A DNA stretch of 58,636 nt, from positions 1 to 58,636 of the forward strand of contig NZ_SMZY01000008.1 of assembly GCF_004358755.1 (NCBI RefSeq), written 5' to 3'. Position numbers and translations under genes: made by a program. The notes beneath the pieces are model-generated. The model worked only from the letters and a program-made list of their open reading frames with translations, ran no database searches and was not told where the DNA came from. Below are positions 20,024-34,831 of this stretch, one piece after another. The first letter of the stretch is position 1; each line of letters begins with the position of its first letter. The DNA is from Peribacillus frigoritolerans (lineage in GTDB: Bacteria; Bacillota; Bacilli; Bacillales; Bacillaceae).

Positions 20024-20389
20024 ATGACTAAAGAACAAATCATTGAAGCAGTTAAAGAAATGACTGTTTTAGAATTAAACGACTTAGTTAAAGCAATCGA
20101 AGAAGAATTTGGCGTAACTGCAGCTGCTCCTGTAGCAATGGCTGGTGGCGCTGCTGGTGGCGAAGCTGCTGCTGAGCAAACTGAATTTGATGTAGTACTT
20201 GCTAGCGCTGGTGCTCAAAAAATCAAAGTTATCAAAGTAGTACGTGAAATCACTGGTCTTGGCTTGAAAGAAGCTAAAGAATTAGTTGACAACACTCCTA
20301 AAGCTGTTAAAGAAGGAATCGCTAAAGAAGAAGCTGAAGAAATCAAAGGCAAACTTGAAGAAGTTGGCGCTTCTGTAGAAGTTAAGTAA
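20024..20389 (+). CDS. rplL: Ribosomal protein L7/L12
   Basis: 121 residues; multicopy stalk protein that recruits translation GTPases. An N-terminal dimerisation helix is followed by an Ala/Gly-rich hinge (about 36-50) and a C-terminal domain with [20 protein letters not shown]. The ribosome site AAGGAGGAAA is at 20008-20017. A strong terminator follows 12 bases after the stop, ending the L10-L12 operon. Confidence 0.98.
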   Translation: MTKEQIIEAVKEMTVLELNDLVKAIEEEFGVTAAAPVAMAGGAAGGEAAAEQTEFDVVLASAGAQKIKVIKVVREITGLGLKEAKELVDNTPKAVKEGIAKEEAEEIKGKLEEVGASVEVK

Positions 20390-20401
20390 TTCCAAAAAGA
20401 C

Positions 20402-20436
20402 AAAGCTCGCTTAATTCAAATAGCGAGCTTTTTTTT
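20402..20436 (+). terminator. Terminator after rplL
   Basis: AAAGCTCGCT (20402-20411) pairs with AGCGAGCTTT (20422-20431), followed by a T-run through 20436. Strong rho-independent terminator. Confidence 0.93.
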
Positions 20437-20495
20437 CACGTTTGACAGGAAATTGATTTTATTAAAGATACAGAGGTATGAAAAATAGCATGATT

Positions 20496-20504
20496 TGCTA
20501 TACT
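20496..20504 (+). promoter_or_regulatory. Candidate extended -10 promoter of ybxB
   Basis: TGC-TATACT (20496-20504) about 20 bases before the ybxB ATG. No good -35 at standard distance; a lone TTGACA (20442-20447) is further upstream without a matching -10. Confidence 0.4.
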
Positions 20505-20526
20505 CCTTTAACATGGAGGGAAAAAG

Positions 20527-21132
20527 ATGACAAATCATTATTATTCAAGTCAGCCTGAGGCTGAGAGTAATCGTAAATCATGGACGTTTACTTTAAGAGG
20601 GAATTCCTTTCATTTTCAAAGTGATCGCGGCGTTTTTTCTAAAAATGAAGTCGATTTTGGTTCAAGACTGCTGATTGAAACATTTACACTGCCTGATCAA
20701 AAAGGCGACTTGCTGGACGTTGGCTGCGGATACGGACCAATCGGAATTTCGCTTGCAAAAGAATTCAAGGATCTCACAGTTGATATGATTGATGTTAATG
20801 AGAGAGCAGTAGACCTAGCGAAAGTGAATGCAGAAGCAAACGGTGTTAAAAATGTCCGTATTATCGCAAGCAATCTTTTTGAAAATGTTGATCCTTTGAA
20901 AAAGTATGCGGCTGTTCTGACAAATCCTCCTATCCGTGCAGGAAAAAAAGTTGTTCACGAGATTTTTGAAAAAAGCTTTGAATCTCTTTTGCCGGGCGGA
21001 GAATTATGGGTTGTCATTCAGAAAAAGCAAGGAGCCCCATCAGCTATTGCCAAACTGGATGAGATGTTTAAAGAAGTTGTTACAGTCAAAAAGGATAAAG
21101 GCTACTTTATTATCAGAGCAGAAAAAGATTGA
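20527..21132 (+). CDS. ybxB: YbxB, RsmC-like class I methyltransferase
   Basis: 201 residues, as in B. subtilis. A SAM-binding Rossmann domain is evident: motif I LDVGCGYGPIG (near 61-71), an acidic end to strand 2 (DMIDVNERAV), and motif IV NPPIRAGKK, the NPP(Y/F/I) type used for base N-methylation of RNA. It resembles RsmC (16S guanine N2-methyltransferase) but lacks the extra N-terminal domain of the E. coli protein. The target is therefore inferred. Its stop codon overlaps the rpoB promoter -35. Confidence 0.88.
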   Translation: MTNHYYSSQPEAESNRKSWTFTLRGNSFHFQSDRGVFSKNEVDFGSRLLIETFTLPDQKGDLLDVGCGYGPIGISLAKEFKDLTVDMIDVNERAVDLAKVNAEANGVKNVRIIASNLFENVDPLKKYAAVLTNPPIRAGKKVVHEIFEKSFESLLPGGELWVVIQKKQGAPSAIAKLDEMFKEVVTVKKDKGYFIIRAEKD

Positions 21133-21157
21133 CTCGTATTTTTCGCTATGTTAATAT
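21129..21157 (+). promoter_or_regulatory. Sigma-A promoter of rpoB-rpoC
   Basis: TTGACT (21129-21134), 17-base spacer, TAATAT (21152-21157). The -35 contains the ybxB stop codon. Predicted start near 21164 leaves a leader of about 230 nt. Confidence 0.8.
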
Positions 21158-21186
21158 TATAAAATGCCAATATATATATTCCATAA

Positions 21187-21300
21187 GTCTCTATTTTTTG
21201 AGGTGAATGTATAAATATAGGACAGATGGAAAAACTTATAAAATCAATAGTACGTTTTACAAAAGTGGTTTTCTAATTTATAGAGACCTTTTTATTTTTG
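21187..21300 (+). promoter_or_regulatory. rpoB leader with long-range stem and T-rich run
   Basis: GTCTCTAT (21187-21194) is perfectly complementary to ATAGAGAC (21280-21287), 85 nt apart, and the 3' arm is followed by CTTTTTATTTTTG. This resembles a terminator whose loop is large or further folded, so it may be an attenuator for RNA polymerase genes. No separate ORF is seen in the leader. Confidence 0.5.
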
Positions 21301-21391
21301 TTTTCTCCTTGTATGTGTATTGGTGGTTAATAGATTGATTTACGAGTACATATTACAAGTTATATTACGCTTGATTTGAGGGGTGAAGCAG

Positions 21392-24973
<3,582 letters not shown>

Positions 24974-25019
24974 TAAGCAATAAGGGTAAAACCTGAAGAC
25001 GAAAAGGGAGGTAGGCCCC

Positions 25020-28000
25020 TTGCTAGATGTAAATAACTTTGAGTATATGAACATCGGTCTCGCTTCACCTGATAAAATTCGCTCGTGGTCATTCGGTGAA
25101 GTTAAGAAACCAGAAACGATTAACTATCGTACATTAAAACCAGAAAAAGACGGTTTATTCTGTGAGCGCATTTTCGGTCCTACTAAGGACTGGGAATGTC
25201 ATTGCGGAAAATATAAAAGAGTTCGCTACAAAGGTGTAGTCTGTGATCGATGCGGAGTTGAAGTAACTCGTGCTAAGGTCCGCCGTGAGCGCATGGGGCA
25301 TATTGAACTTGCTGCCCCTGTTTCTCACATTTGGTATTTTAAAGGCATCCCTAGCCGCATGGGCTTAGTGCTTGATATGTCACCGCGTGCACTAGAAGAA
25401 GTGATTTACTTCGCCTCTTACGTGGTTACAGAAACAGGCGACACGCCGCTTGAGAAAAAACAGCTGCTCTCTGAAAAAGAATATAGAGCATACCGTGATA
25501 AATACAGCTCAACTTTCCAAGCTGCAATGGGTGCAGAAGCGATCAAAAAACTTCTTTCTGACATCGATTTGGATAAAGAGGTTGATCAGCTTAAAGAAGA
25601 GCTTAAAACAGCACAAGGCCAGCGCAGAACCCGTGCAATCAAACGATTAGAAGTATTAGAAGCATTCCGTAATTCAGGCAATGAGCCATCTTGGATGATC
25701 CTTGATGTTCTTCCTGTTATCCCGCCTGAACTTCGTCCAATGGTCCAATTAGACGGTGGACGTTTTGCGACTTCTGACTTAAATGATTTGTACCGCCGTG
25801 TAATTAACCGCAACAACCGTTTAAAACGTTTATTGGACCTTGGTGCTCCAAGCATCATCGTACAGAACGAAAAACGCATGCTTCAAGAAGCTGTTGATGC
25901 ATTGATTGACAATGGCCGACGCGGCCGTCCGGTTACTGGACCAGGTAATCGTCCTCTTAAATCCCTTTCACATATGCTGAAAGGTAAACAAGGACGTTTC
26001 CGTCAAAACCTACTTGGTAAACGTGTTGACTATTCAGGCCGTTCCGTTATCGTTGTAGGACCGAACCTGAAAATGTATCAGTGCGGTTTGCCGAAAGAAA
26101 TGGCTCTTGAATTATTCAAGCCTTTCGTTATGAAAGAACTTGTTGAAAAAGGCTTAGCACACAACATTAAGAGTGCTAAACGTAAAATAGAGCGTGTATC
26201 TCCTGAGGTTTGGGATGTATTAGAAGCAGTTATCAGAGAGCATCCAGTTCTCCTTAACCGCGCACCTACACTTCACAGACTGGGAATCCAGGCATTTGAG
26301 CCTACGCTTGTAGAAGGCCGTGCAATACGTCTTCACCCATTAGTATGTACAGCATATAACGCTGACTTTGATGGTGACCAAATGGCGGTTCACGTACCTC
26401 TATCTGCTGAAGCTCAAGCAGAAGCACGCATTTTGATGCTTGCAGCTCAAAACATTCTAAATCCTAAAGACGGAAAACCTGTTGTTACTCCTTCTCAGGA
26501 TATGGTACTTGGAAACTACTACCTGACATTAGAACGCGAAGAAGCTGTCGGCGAAGGAATGGTCTTCAAAGATACGAACGAAGCCTTGCTTGCATATCAA
26601 AACGGATATGTTCATCTTCACACTCGTATCGCTGTTCAAGCAAGCTCTCTGCCTAACGAATCATTTACGGATGAACAGCGCAAAAAGCTGCTTGTAACAA
26701 CTGTAGGAAAACTGATTTTCAATGAAATTCTTCCTCCTTCATTCCCTTATATGAATGAACCGACTAAGAGCAACATTGAAGATGAAACACCGGAAAAATT
26801 CTTTATTGATGCAAATGTGAATGTGAAAGAATTCATTCAAAGCCAAGAGATCATCCCTCCTTTCAAGAAGGGAATCTTAGGTAAAATCATTGCTGAAATC
26901 TTTAAGAAATTCCATATTACCGAAACGTCTAAAATGCTTGACCGCATGAAAGATCTTGGATTCAGATACTCTACTAAAGCCGGTATTACGGTTGGTGTAT
27001 CAGATATCATCGTACTGCGTGAAAAAGAAGAGATCTTAAAAGAGGCACAAGCTAAAGTTGATAATGTTCTTAAACAATTCAAACGCGGTCTGATTACAGA
27101 AGAAGAGCGCTATGAACGTGTTATTTCCATCTGGAGTGCGTCTAAAGATGTCATCCAGGGCAAACTGATGGCTTCTCTTGATAAGCGCAACCCGATCTTC
27201 ATGATGAGTGATTCAGGAGCCCGTGGTAACGCATCTAACTTTACGCAGCTTGCGGGAATGCGCGGACTGATGGCCAACCCGGCCGGACGTATTATTGAAC
27301 TTCCAATCAAATCAAGTTTCCGCGAGGGCTTAACAGTGTTAGAGTACTTTATCTCTACACATGGTGCGCGTAAAGGTCTTGCCGATACAGCCCTTAAAAC
27401 AGCTGACTCAGGTTACTTGACAAGACGTCTCGTTGACGTTGCGCAGGATGTCATCATTCGTGATGAAGACTGTGGAACGGACCGCGGCATCTTGACGAAG
27501 TCAATTAAAGAAGGCACAGAAGTAATCGAGCATTTAGAAGAGCGTTTAATTGGACGTCATGCACGCAAAACACTTAAACATCCGGAGACTGGTGAAGTCA
27601 TCGTTTCTGAAAATGATCTCATTACAGAAGACCTTGCTTTAGCGATTGTTGAAACTGGTATAGAAGAAGTATGGATTCGTTCTGCATTTACATGCAACAC
27701 TCGTCATGGTGTATGTAAAAAATGCTACGGACGCAACTTGGCTACAGGAACCGAGGTTGAAGTTGGAGAGGCAGTCGGTATTATCGCTGCTCAATCTATC
27801 GGAGAACCGGGAACTCAGCTTACAATGCGTACGTTCCATACAGGCGGTGTTGCCGGAGATGACATCACTCAAGGTTTACCTCGTATTCAGGAGCTATTTG
27901 AAGCGAGAAATCCTAAAGGTCAGGCAACCATCTCTGAAATTGATGGTGTAGTAGTGGAAATTAATGAAGTTCGTGACAGACAACAGGAAATCGTTATTAA

Positions 28001-28619
28001 AGGCGATGTTGAAACACGCACTTACACAGCTGCTTACAACGCTAGACTTAAAGTGGCCGAAGGCGACAAAATTACACACGGTCAGGAACTTACTGAAGGT
28101 TCAATCGACCCTAAAGAATTGCTGAAAGTAACAGACATCACATCTGTTCAGGAATATCTGCTTCGTGAAGTTCAAAAAGTATACCGTATGCAAGGGGTAG
28201 AAATTGGAGACAAACATGTTGAAGTAATGGTTCGCCAAATGCTTCGCAAAGTTAGAGTAATGGATGCAGGAGATACAGATGTATTGCCTGGAACATTGCT
28301 TGATGTTCACCAATTTACTGATGCCAACAAAAAGGTATTGCTTGAAGGCAAGCGCCCGGCAACAGGACGTCCGATCCTGCTTGGTATCACAAAAGCATCA
28401 CTTGAAACAGATTCATTCTTATCTGCTGCATCATTCCAGGAAACAACTCGTGTCCTAACTGATGCTGCGATTAAAGGCAAGCGTGATGAACTGCTCGGCT
28501 TGAAAGAAAATGTTATCATCGGTAAGCTTGTGCCTGCCGGAACTGGAATGCAGCGCTATAGACGCGTGAATCCAATTCCTCGCATACAGCCGGAAGATGA
28601 AACTGTAACTGTAGATTAA
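25020..28619 (+). CDS. rpoC: RNA polymerase beta' subunit
   Basis: 1199 residues. An N-terminal zinc ribbon ([20 protein letters not shown] near 60-79), the catalytic NADFDGDQM metal-binding loop, the second zinc cluster (CGT ... [11 protein letters not shown]), trigger loop and bridge helix segments are all present. The TTG start at 25020 follows AGGGAGGT (25005-25012) and gives the family start [10 protein letters not shown]. The 46-base gap after rpoB has no promoter, so the two are co-transcribed. Confidence 0.98.
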   Translation: MLDVNNFEYMNIGLASPDKIRSWSFGEVKKPETINYRTLKPEKDGLFCERIFGPTKDWECHCGKYKRVRYKGVVCDRCGVEVTRAKVRRERMGHIELAAPVSHIWYFKGIPSRMGLVLDMSPRALEEVIYFASYVVTETGDTPLEKKQLLSEKEYRAYRDKYSSTFQAAMGAEAIKKLLSDIDLDKEVDQLKEELKTAQGQRRTRAIKRLEVLEAFRNSGNEPSWMILDVLPVIPPELRPMVQLDGGRFATSDLNDLYRRVINRNNRLKRLLDLGAPSIIVQNEKRMLQEAVDALIDNGRRGRPVTGPGNRPLKSLSHMLKGKQGRFRQNLLGKRVDYSGRSVIVVGPNLKMYQCGLPKEMALELFKPFVMKELVEKGLAHNIKSAKRKIERVSPEVWDVLEAVIREHPVLLNRAPTLHRLGIQAFEPTLVEGRAIRLHPLVCTAYNADFDGDQMAVHVPLSAEAQAEARILMLAAQNILNPKDGKPVVTPSQDMVLGNYYLTLEREEAVGEGMVFKDTNEALLAYQNGYVHLHTRIAVQASSLPNESFTDEQRKKLLVTTVGKLIFNEILPPSFPYMNEPTKSNIEDETPEKFFIDANVNVKEFIQSQEIIPPFKKGILGKIIAEIFKKFHITETSKMLDRMKDLGFRYSTKAGITVGVSDIIVLREKEEILKEAQAKVDNVLKQFKRGLITEEERYERVISIWSASKDVIQGKLMASLDKRNPIFMMSDSGARGNASNFTQLAGMRGLMANPAGRIIELPIKSSFREGLTVLEYFISTHGARKGLADTALKTADSGYLTRRLVDVAQDVIIRDEDCGTDRGILTKSIKEGTEVIEHLEERLIGRHARKTLKHPETGEVIVSENDLITEDLALAIVETGIEEVWIRSAFTCNTRHGVCKKCYGRNLATGTEVEVGEAVGIIAAQSIGEPGTQLTMRTFHTGGVAGDDITQGLPRIQELFEARNPKGQATISEIDGVVVEINEVRDRQQEIVIKGDVETRTYTAAYNARLKVAEGDKITHGQELTEGSIDPKELLKVTDITSVQEYLLREVQKVYRMQGVEIGDKHVEVMVRQMLRKVRVMDAGDTDVLPGTLLDVHQFTDANKKVLLEGKRPATGRPILLGITKASLETDSFLSAASFQETTRVLTDAAIKGKRDELLGLKENVIIGKLVPAGTGMQRYRRVNPIPRIQPEDETVTVD

Positions 28620-28633
28620 TTAACTAACTGAAA

Positions 28634-28702
28634 AAGAGATGGACGATTCTAGAAAAATGTTTCATTGATCTAGTTGACATCCATCTCTTACGATGTTAGT
28701 AT
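28634..28702 (+). promoter_or_regulatory. rpoC stem-loop overlapping the ybxF-rpsL promoter
   Basis: AAGAGATGGA (28634-28643) pairs perfectly with TCCATCTCTT (28680-28689). Within and just after the 3' arm lies a sigma-A promoter, TTGACA (28674-28679), 17-base spacer, TAGTAT (28697-28702). The stem-loop has no T-run, so it may protect the rpoC mRNA end or act as a weak terminator. Confidence 0.75.
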
Positions 28703-28749
28703 GTTCTAGGTGCTTAATTAAAACCTGTTGCTTTGGAGGATATATTTTT

Positions 28750-28998
28750 ATGTCTTATGAAAAAGTATCGCAGGCACATAAAATTATTGTTGGTACGAAG
28801 CAAACAGTAAAGGCTCTAAAACTTGATCAAGTAAAGGAACTGATCATTGCTGAAGACGCTGATTCAAGAATCATTCACATGATTACTGAACTCGCTGAAC
28901 AGAAAGACATTCCCTTTAATATGGTTGACTCTATGAAAAAGCTTGGAAAAGCTTGCGGAATAGAAGTAGGAGCAGTAACTGTAGCTATTATCAATTAA
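28750..28998 (+). CDS. ybxF: YbxF, L7Ae-family K-turn RNA-binding protein
   Basis: 82 residues, as in B. subtilis YbxF. It has the L7Ae/L30e fold signature with [25 protein letters not shown] at the N-terminal half and the conserved [20 protein letters not shown]-terminal part. Family members bind kink-turn RNAs; in B. subtilis it is ribosome-associated in exponential phase. ATG 28750 follows GGAGGATA (28737-28744); the in-frame ATG at 28693 lies in the promoter. It leads the rpsL-rpsG-fusA unit. Confidence 0.94.
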   Translation: MSYEKVSQAHKIIVGTKQTVKALKLDQVKELIIAEDADSRIIHMITELAEQKDIPFNMVDSMKKLGKACGIEVGAVTVAIIN

Positions 28999-29002
28999 AA
29001 CC

Positions 29003-29047
29003 GTTTTTGCCAAGGGTTTTAAATCCTCTGCAAAAACTTTGTTTTTG
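29003..29047 (+). terminator. Terminator or attenuator between ybxF and rpsL
   Basis: GTTTTTGC (29003-29010) pairs with GCAAAAAC (29030-29037), with an inner AGGG/CCT partial stem, followed by TTTGTTTTTG. As no new promoter is clear before rpsL, read-through or attenuation is likely. Confidence 0.7.
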
Positions 29048-29081
29048 CCCAAATATGAACCACCTGGATGTGTGGTATTAA

Positions 29082-29528
<447 letters not shown>

Positions 29529-29579
29529 TGCCTTAAGTAATATAAAGCTTAAGATTATAGCATGAAGGGAGGATATAAC

Positions 29580-30050
29580 ATGCCACGTAAAGGTCCTGTT
29601 ACAAAAAGAGACGTATTACCAGATCCACTTTACAACTCAAAGCTTGTTACTCGTCTAATCAACAGAATTATGGTAGACGGTAAGAGAGGTAAAGCACAAA
29701 CTATTCTTTACACTGCTTTTGACTTAGTGAAAGAGCGTTCAGGTAAAGAAGCAATCGAAGTGTTTGAACAAGCACTTAAAAACATCATGCCAGTTCTTGA
29801 GGTAAGAGCTCGTCGTGTGGGTGGTGCAAACTATCAAGTTCCTGTTGAAGTTCGCCCTGACCGCCGTACTACTCTTGGTCTTCGCTGGTTAGTAAACTAC
29901 GCTCGTCTTCGCGGTGAAAAAACGATGGAAGAGCGCTTAGCTAACGAGATTCTTGATGCAGCTAACAACACTGGCTCATCAGTTAAGAAACGTGAAGATA
30001 CTCACAAAATGGCTGAAGCTAACAAAGCATTCGCTCACTACCGCTGGTAG
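29580..30050 (+). CDS. rpsG: Ribosomal protein S7
   Basis: 156 residues; nucleates the 30S head and contacts E-site tRNA. It begins [20 protein letters not shown] and contains KARRVGG-type ([16 protein letters not shown]) and the C-terminal [23 protein letters not shown] 29580 follows GGGAGGATA (29567-29575); the in-frame ATG at 29562 is upstream of the ribosome site. Confidence 0.98.
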   Translation: MPRKGPVTKRDVLPDPLYNSKLVTRLINRIMVDGKRGKAQTILYTAFDLVKERSGKEAIEVFEQALKNIMPVLEVRARRVGGANYQVPVEVRPDRRTTLGLRWLVNYARLRGEKTMEERLANEILDAANNTGSSVKKREDTHKMAEANKAFAHYRW

Positions 30051-30103
30051 GATTCAAACCATAAAATATACTAATCCTTATAATAGGAAGGAGAAAAACC
30101 CAA

Positions 30104-32182
30104 ATGGCAAGAGAGTTCTCCTTAGACAAAACTCGTAATATCGGCATCATGGCTCACATCGATGCCGGTAAAACGACTACTACTGAACGTGTATTATTCT
30201 ACACTGGACGTATCCATAAAATTGGTGAAACACATGAAGGTGCTTCTCAAATGGACTGGATGGAGCAAGAGCAAGAACGTGGTATCACAATCACTTCTGC
30301 TGCTACAACTGCTCAGTGGAAGGGTCATCGCGTAAACATCATCGATACACCGGGACACGTAGACTTCACAGTTGAAGTTGAACGTTCACTTCGTGTACTT
30401 GATGGTGCAGTAGCAGTACTTGATGCTCAATCTGGTGTTGAGCCTCAAACTGAAACAGTATGGCGCCAGGCAACAACTTACGGAGTACCGCGTGTAGTAT
30501 TCGTTAACAAAATGGATAAAATCGGTGCGGATTTCTTATACTCTGTAAAAACAATGCACGACCGTCTTGAAGCTAATGCTCACCCTATCCAACTTCCAAT
30601 TGGTGCTGAAGATGAGTTTGTAGGTATTATTGACTTAGTAGAGAATGTTGCATATATCTACGAAGACGACCTAGGAACTCGCTCAGAGGCTATGGAAATT
30701 CCTGATGATTATAAAGATCTTGCAGAAGAGTGGCGCGGAAAGCTTGTAGAAGCTGTAGCAGAACTTGACGAAGAGCTTATGATGAAATACCTTGAAGGTG
30801 AAGAGCTTACAATCGATGAATTGAAAGCTGCGATCCGTAAAGGAACAGTAAATGTAGAATTCTACCCAGTAATCTGTGGATCTGCATTTAAAAACAAAGG
30901 TGTTCAGTTAATGCTAGACGCTGTTCTAGACTACCTGCCATCACCTTTAGATGTACCAGCAATTAAAGGTACATTACCTGACAGTGAGGACGAAGTATCT
31001 CGTGAATCTAGTGATGAGGGTCCATTCTCAGCACTTGCATTCAAAGTTATGACGGATCCTTATGTTGGTAAATTAACATTCTTCCGTGTGTATTCAGGTG
31101 TCTTGAATTCTGGATCATACGTACAGAACTCAACGAAAGGCAAGCGTGAACGCGTAGGACGTATCCTGCAAATGCATGCTAACTCTCGTGAGGAAATCTC
31201 AACAGTATACGCTGGAGATATTGCTGCTGCTGTAGGTCTTAAAGACACTACAACTGGTGATACTTTATGTGATGAGAAGAACCAAGTTATCTTGGAATCA
31301 ATGAATTTCCCAGAGCCGGTTATCTCACTATCTGTTGAACCAAAATCTAAAGCTGACCAAGACAAAATGTCTACAGCTTTAACAAAGCTTTCTGAAGAAG
31401 ATCCAACTTTCAAAGCTCACACTGATACTGAAACAGGTCAAACGATCATCTCTGGTATGGGTGAACTTCACCTTGACATCATTGTTGACCGTATGAGACG
31501 TGAATTTAAAGTTGAAGCTAACGTTGGTGCTCCTCAGGTTGCGTATCGCGAAACTTTCCGTGGCTCTGCTAAAGTTGAAGGTAAATTCGCACGCCAATCT
31601 GGCGGACGAGGTCAGTTCGGACACGTTTGGGTAGAATTTGAACCAAACGAAGAAGGAAAAGGCTTTGAGTTCCAAAATAAAGTAGTAGGTGGAACAGTAC
31701 CACGTGAATACGTGCCTGCTGTTGCAGCTGGTCTAGAAGACTCTATGAAAAACGGTGTTCTAGCTGGATACCCTCTAATCGATGTAAAAGCTACATTGGT
31801 TGACGGTTCTTACCATGATGTTGACTCTAGTGAAATGGCGTTTAAGATTGCTGCATCTATGGCTCTTAAAAACGCTGTATCTAAGTGTAACCCTGTTATT
31901 CTTGAGCCTGTTATGAAGGTTGAAGTTGTAATCCCTGATGAGTACATGGGAGATATCATGGGTGATATCACTTCTCGTCGCGGACGAGTAGAGGGTATGG
32001 AAGCACGCGGAAATGCTCAAGTTGTACGTGCAATGGTTCCACTTTCTGAGATGTTTGGATACGCTACTGCGTTACGTTCAAATACTCAAGGCCGCGGAAC
32101 ATTCTCAATGCACTTTGATCATTACGAAGAGGTTCCAAAATCAATTTCTGAAGAAATTATCAAAAAAAATAAAGGTGAATAA
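30104..32182 (+). CDS. fusA: Elongation factor G
   Basis: 692 residues; translocation GTPase. G-domain motifs [21 protein letters not shown] and NKMDK are intact. Domains II-V follow, with [14 protein letters not shown] in domain III and the [16 protein letters not shown] region of domain IV. Ribosome site GGAAGGAGAAA (30087-30097). Its stop codon lies inside a terminator hairpin shared with the tuf promoter. Confidence 0.98.
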   Translation: MAREFSLDKTRNIGIMAHIDAGKTTTTERVLFYTGRIHKIGETHEGASQMDWMEQEQERGITITSAATTAQWKGHRVNIIDTPGHVDFTVEVERSLRVLDGAVAVLDAQSGVEPQTETVWRQATTYGVPRVVFVNKMDKIGADFLYSVKTMHDRLEANAHPIQLPIGAEDEFVGIIDLVENVAYIYEDDLGTRSEAMEIPDDYKDLAEEWRGKLVEAVAELDEELMMKYLEGEELTIDELKAAIRKGTVNVEFYPVICGSAFKNKGVQLMLDAVLDYLPSPLDVPAIKGTLPDSEDEVSRESSDEGPFSALAFKVMTDPYVGKLTFFRVYSGVLNSGSYVQNSTKGKRERVGRILQMHANSREEISTVYAGDIAAAVGLKDTTTGDTLCDEKNQVILESMNFPEPVISLSVEPKSKADQDKMSTALTKLSEEDPTFKAHTDTETGQTIISGMGELHLDIIVDRMRREFKVEANVGAPQVAYRETFRGSAKVEGKFARQSGGRGQFGHVWVEFEPNEEGKGFEFQNKVVGGTVPREYVPAVAAGLEDSMKNGVLAGYPLIDVKATLVDGSYHDVDSSEMAFKIAASMALKNAVSKCNPVILEPVMKVEVVIPDEYMGDIMGDITSRRGRVEGMEARGNAQVVRAMVPLSEMFGYATALRSNTQGRGTFSMHFDHYEEVPKSISEEIIKKNKGE

Positions 32183-32201
32183 TTGATTTTCACCTTTTAT
32201 T
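32171..32201 (+). terminator. Terminator overlapping the fusA 3' end
   Basis: AAAGGTGAA (32171-32179), which are the last codons of fusA, pairs with TTCACCTTT (32189-32197), followed by TATT. The weak T-run suggests partial termination before tuf. Confidence 0.65.
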
Positions 32202-32211
32202 GAAGTATAAC
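32183..32211 (+). promoter_or_regulatory. Probable sigma-A promoter of tuf
   Basis: TTGATT (32183-32188), 17-base spacer, TATAAC (32206-32211), overlapping the fusA terminator hairpin. A second -10-like TATAAT (32260-32265) lacks a -35. A small hairpin GAAAGTG/CACTTTC (32228-32250) lies in the leader. Confidence 0.6.
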
Positions 32212-32293
32212 TACTTATGTATGAATAGAAAGTGGACATGTTTCACTTTCTGCAATCTATATAATGAATCATGACTCTAAGGAGGAATTTAGA

Positions 32294-33484
32294 ATGGGTA
32301 AAGAAAAATTCGACCGTTCAAAAACGCATGCCAATATCGGTACAATTGGACACGTTGACCACGGTAAAACAACTTTAACAGCTGCTATTACAACTGTATT
32401 AGCTAAACGTAGCGGTAAAGGTGCTGCAATGGCATACGACATGATCGATGCTGCTCCAGAAGAGCGCGAGCGTGGAATCACAATCTCAACTGCACACGTT
32501 GAGTACGAAACTGAAACTCGTCACTATGCACACGTTGACTGCCCAGGACATGCTGACTATGTTAAAAACATGATCACTGGTGCTGCACAAATGGACGGCG
32601 GAATCCTAGTTGTTTCTGCTTCTGACGGCCCAATGCCACAAACTCGTGAGCACATCCTTCTTTCTCGTCAAGTAGGTGTTCCTTACCTAGTTGTATTCAT
32701 GAACAAATGTGACATGGTAGACGACGAAGAGTTACTTGAATTAGTTGAAATGGAAGTTCGTGACCTTCTTACTGAATATGACTTCCCTGGCGATGACATT
32801 CCAGTAATCAAAGGTTCTGCTCTTAAAGCTCTTGAAGGAGAAGCTGAGTGGGAAGAGAAAATCGTTGAACTTATGAACGCAGTTGACGAGTATATCCCAA
32901 CTCCAGCTCGTGACACTGAAAAACCTTTCATGATGCCAGTTGAGGATGTATTCTCAATCACTGGTCGTGGAACAGTTGCTACAGGACGTGTAGAGCGCGG
33001 TGTAGTTAAAGTTGGAGATGTTATCGACATCATCGGCTTCACTGAAGAGCCAAAATCTACAACTGTAACAGGTGTTGAAATGTTCCGTAAGCTTCTTGAC
33101 TATGCAGAAGCTGGCGACAACATCGGAGCACTTCTTCGTGGGGTTTCTCGTGAAGATATCCAACGTGGACAAGTTCTTGCTAAGCCAAAAACAATCACTC
33201 CACACACTAAATTTAAATCAGAAGTTTACGTTCTTTCAAAAGAAGAGGGTGGACGTCACACTCCATTCTTCTCTAACTACCGCCCACAGTTCTACTTCCG
33301 TACTACGGACGTAACTGGTATCATTCAACTTCCAGAAGGCGTTGAAATGGTTATGCCTGGCGATAACATCGAAATGACTGTTGAACTTATCGCTCCAATC
33401 GCGATTGAAGAAGGTACTAAGTTCTCAATCCGTGAAGGCGGACGTACAGTAGGCGCTGGTGTCGTAGCTACGATCACTGAGTAA
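32294..33484 (+). CDS. tuf: Elongation factor Tu
   Basis: 396 residues. GTPase motifs [18 protein letters not shown] and NKCDM are intact; the C-terminal domains include the [21 protein letters not shown] segment. I chose ATG 32294 after AAGGAGGAA (32279-32287); an in-frame ATG at 32264 overlaps a -10-like sequence and precedes the ribosome site. It ends at a strong terminator. Confidence 0.98.
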   Translation: MGKEKFDRSKTHANIGTIGHVDHGKTTLTAAITTVLAKRSGKGAAMAYDMIDAAPEERERGITISTAHVEYETETRHYAHVDCPGHADYVKNMITGAAQMDGGILVVSASDGPMPQTREHILLSRQVGVPYLVVFMNKCDMVDDEELLELVEMEVRDLLTEYDFPGDDIPVIKGSALKALEGEAEWEEKIVELMNAVDEYIPTPARDTEKPFMMPVEDVFSITGRGTVATGRVERGVVKVGDVIDIIGFTEEPKSTTVTGVEMFRKLLDYAEAGDNIGALLRGVSREDIQRGQVLAKPKTITPHTKFKSEVYVLSKEEGGRHTPFFSNYRPQFYFRTTDVTGIIQLPEGVEMVMPGDNIEMTVELIAPIAIEEGTKFSIREGGRTVGAGVVATITE

Positions 33485-33495
33485 TTCTACTTTCT

Positions 33496-33525
33496 AAAAG
33501 ACGAGCTTAATGCTCGTCTTTTTTT
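33496..33525 (+). terminator. Terminator after tuf
   Basis: AAAAGACGAGC (33496-33506) pairs perfectly with GCTCGTCTTTT (33512-33522), loop TTAAT, then further T residues. Strong intrinsic terminator. Confidence 0.95.
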
Positions 33526-33596
33526 ATATAAAAAATCTCTTCTATTAAGAAGTGATTTAGTCAAGAATCGAAAACATTTTCCATTTGCAGATTCGC

Positions 33597-33625
33597 TTGT
33601 CATACGACTATGAAGTATGTATAAT
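33597..33625 (+). promoter_or_regulatory. S10 operon promoter P1
   Basis: TTGTCA (33597-33602), 17-base spacer, TATAAT (33620-33625), with TG just before the -10. Confidence 0.8.
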
Positions 33626-33636
33626 AGTAAAAGTGC

Positions 33637-33693
33637 GCAAGAAAGTAAAAACTTTATTTTCTTCTTGCATTGGGCACGGATTTTTTATATAAT
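33637..33693 (+). promoter_or_regulatory. S10 operon promoter P2 with overlapping hairpin
   Basis: TTGCAT (33665-33670), 17-base spacer, TATAAT (33688-33693). In RNA made from P1, GCAAGAA (33637-33643) can pair with TTCTTGC (33662-33668), which is the DNA of the P2 -35 region. Confidence 0.7.
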
Positions 33694-33726
33694 AGACAAT
33701 GTTGGTCTTTGACTGCGATGAAGTAG

Positions 33727-34134
<408 letters not shown>

Positions 34135-34177
34135 TTTCAAAAATAGATTTTACAACACATTATAGGAGGTGTGACTA

Positions 34178-34804
34178 ATGACCAAAGGAATCTTAGGTAA
34201 AAAAATCGGTATGACTCAAGTATTCACGGAAAAGGGTGACCTTATCCCGGTAACAGTAATTGAGGCTACTGGAAACGTTGTTCTTCAATTGAAAACTGTT
34301 GAAAGTGACGGCTATGCAGCTGTTCAAGTTGGTTTCTCAGACAAACGCGACAAACTTTCTAACAAACCTTCAAAAGGACACGTTGCAAAAGCTAATACTG
34401 CACCTAAGCGCTTCGTAAGGGAATTCCGCGGAGATGCTGGTGAGTATGAAGTTGGTCAGGAAGTCAAAGTTGATATTTTCTCTGCTGGAGATGTAGTAGA
34501 TGTAACAGGAATATCGAAAGGTAAAGGTTTCCAAGGCTCAATCAAACGCCATAACCAATCTCGCGGACCGATGTCACATGGTTCTCGTTACCACCGTCGC
34601 CCAGGTTCAATGGGTCCTGTTGCTCCAAACCGAGTATTCAAAAATAAATTATTGCCAGGACGCATGGGCGGAGAGCGCGTTACTGTTCAAAACCTTGAGA
34701 TCGTGAAAGTTGACGCTGAGCGTAACCTTCTATTGATCAAAGGTAACGTACCTGGACCTAAAAAATCACTTATCACAGTGAAAAAAGCTGTTAAATCTAA
34801 CTAA
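34178..34804 (+). CDS. rplC: Ribosomal protein L3
   Basis: 208 residues; early assembly protein near the peptidyl-transferase centre. It begins [16 protein letters not shown]; the extended loop [21 protein letters not shown] is conserved. Ribosome site TAGGAGGTG (34163-34171). Confidence 0.98.
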   Translation: MTKGILGKKIGMTQVFTEKGDLIPVTVIEATGNVVLQLKTVESDGYAAVQVGFSDKRDKLSNKPSKGHVAKANTAPKRFVREFRGDAGEYEVGQEVKVDIFSAGDVVDVTGISKGKGFQGSIKRHNQSRGPMSHGSRYHRRPGSMGPVAPNRVFKNKLLPGRMGGERVTVQNLEIVKVDAERNLLLIKGNVPGPKKSLITVKKAVKSN

Positions 34805-34831
34805 TTTTTCTAAGAAAGGAGGAATTCGATA

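Noticed and set aside
20442-20470. TTGACA (20442-20447) as -35 of a ybxB promoter.
   Set aside because: No -10 hexamer closer than AAGATA at 16-18 bases; the extended -10 at 20496-20504 is more likely.
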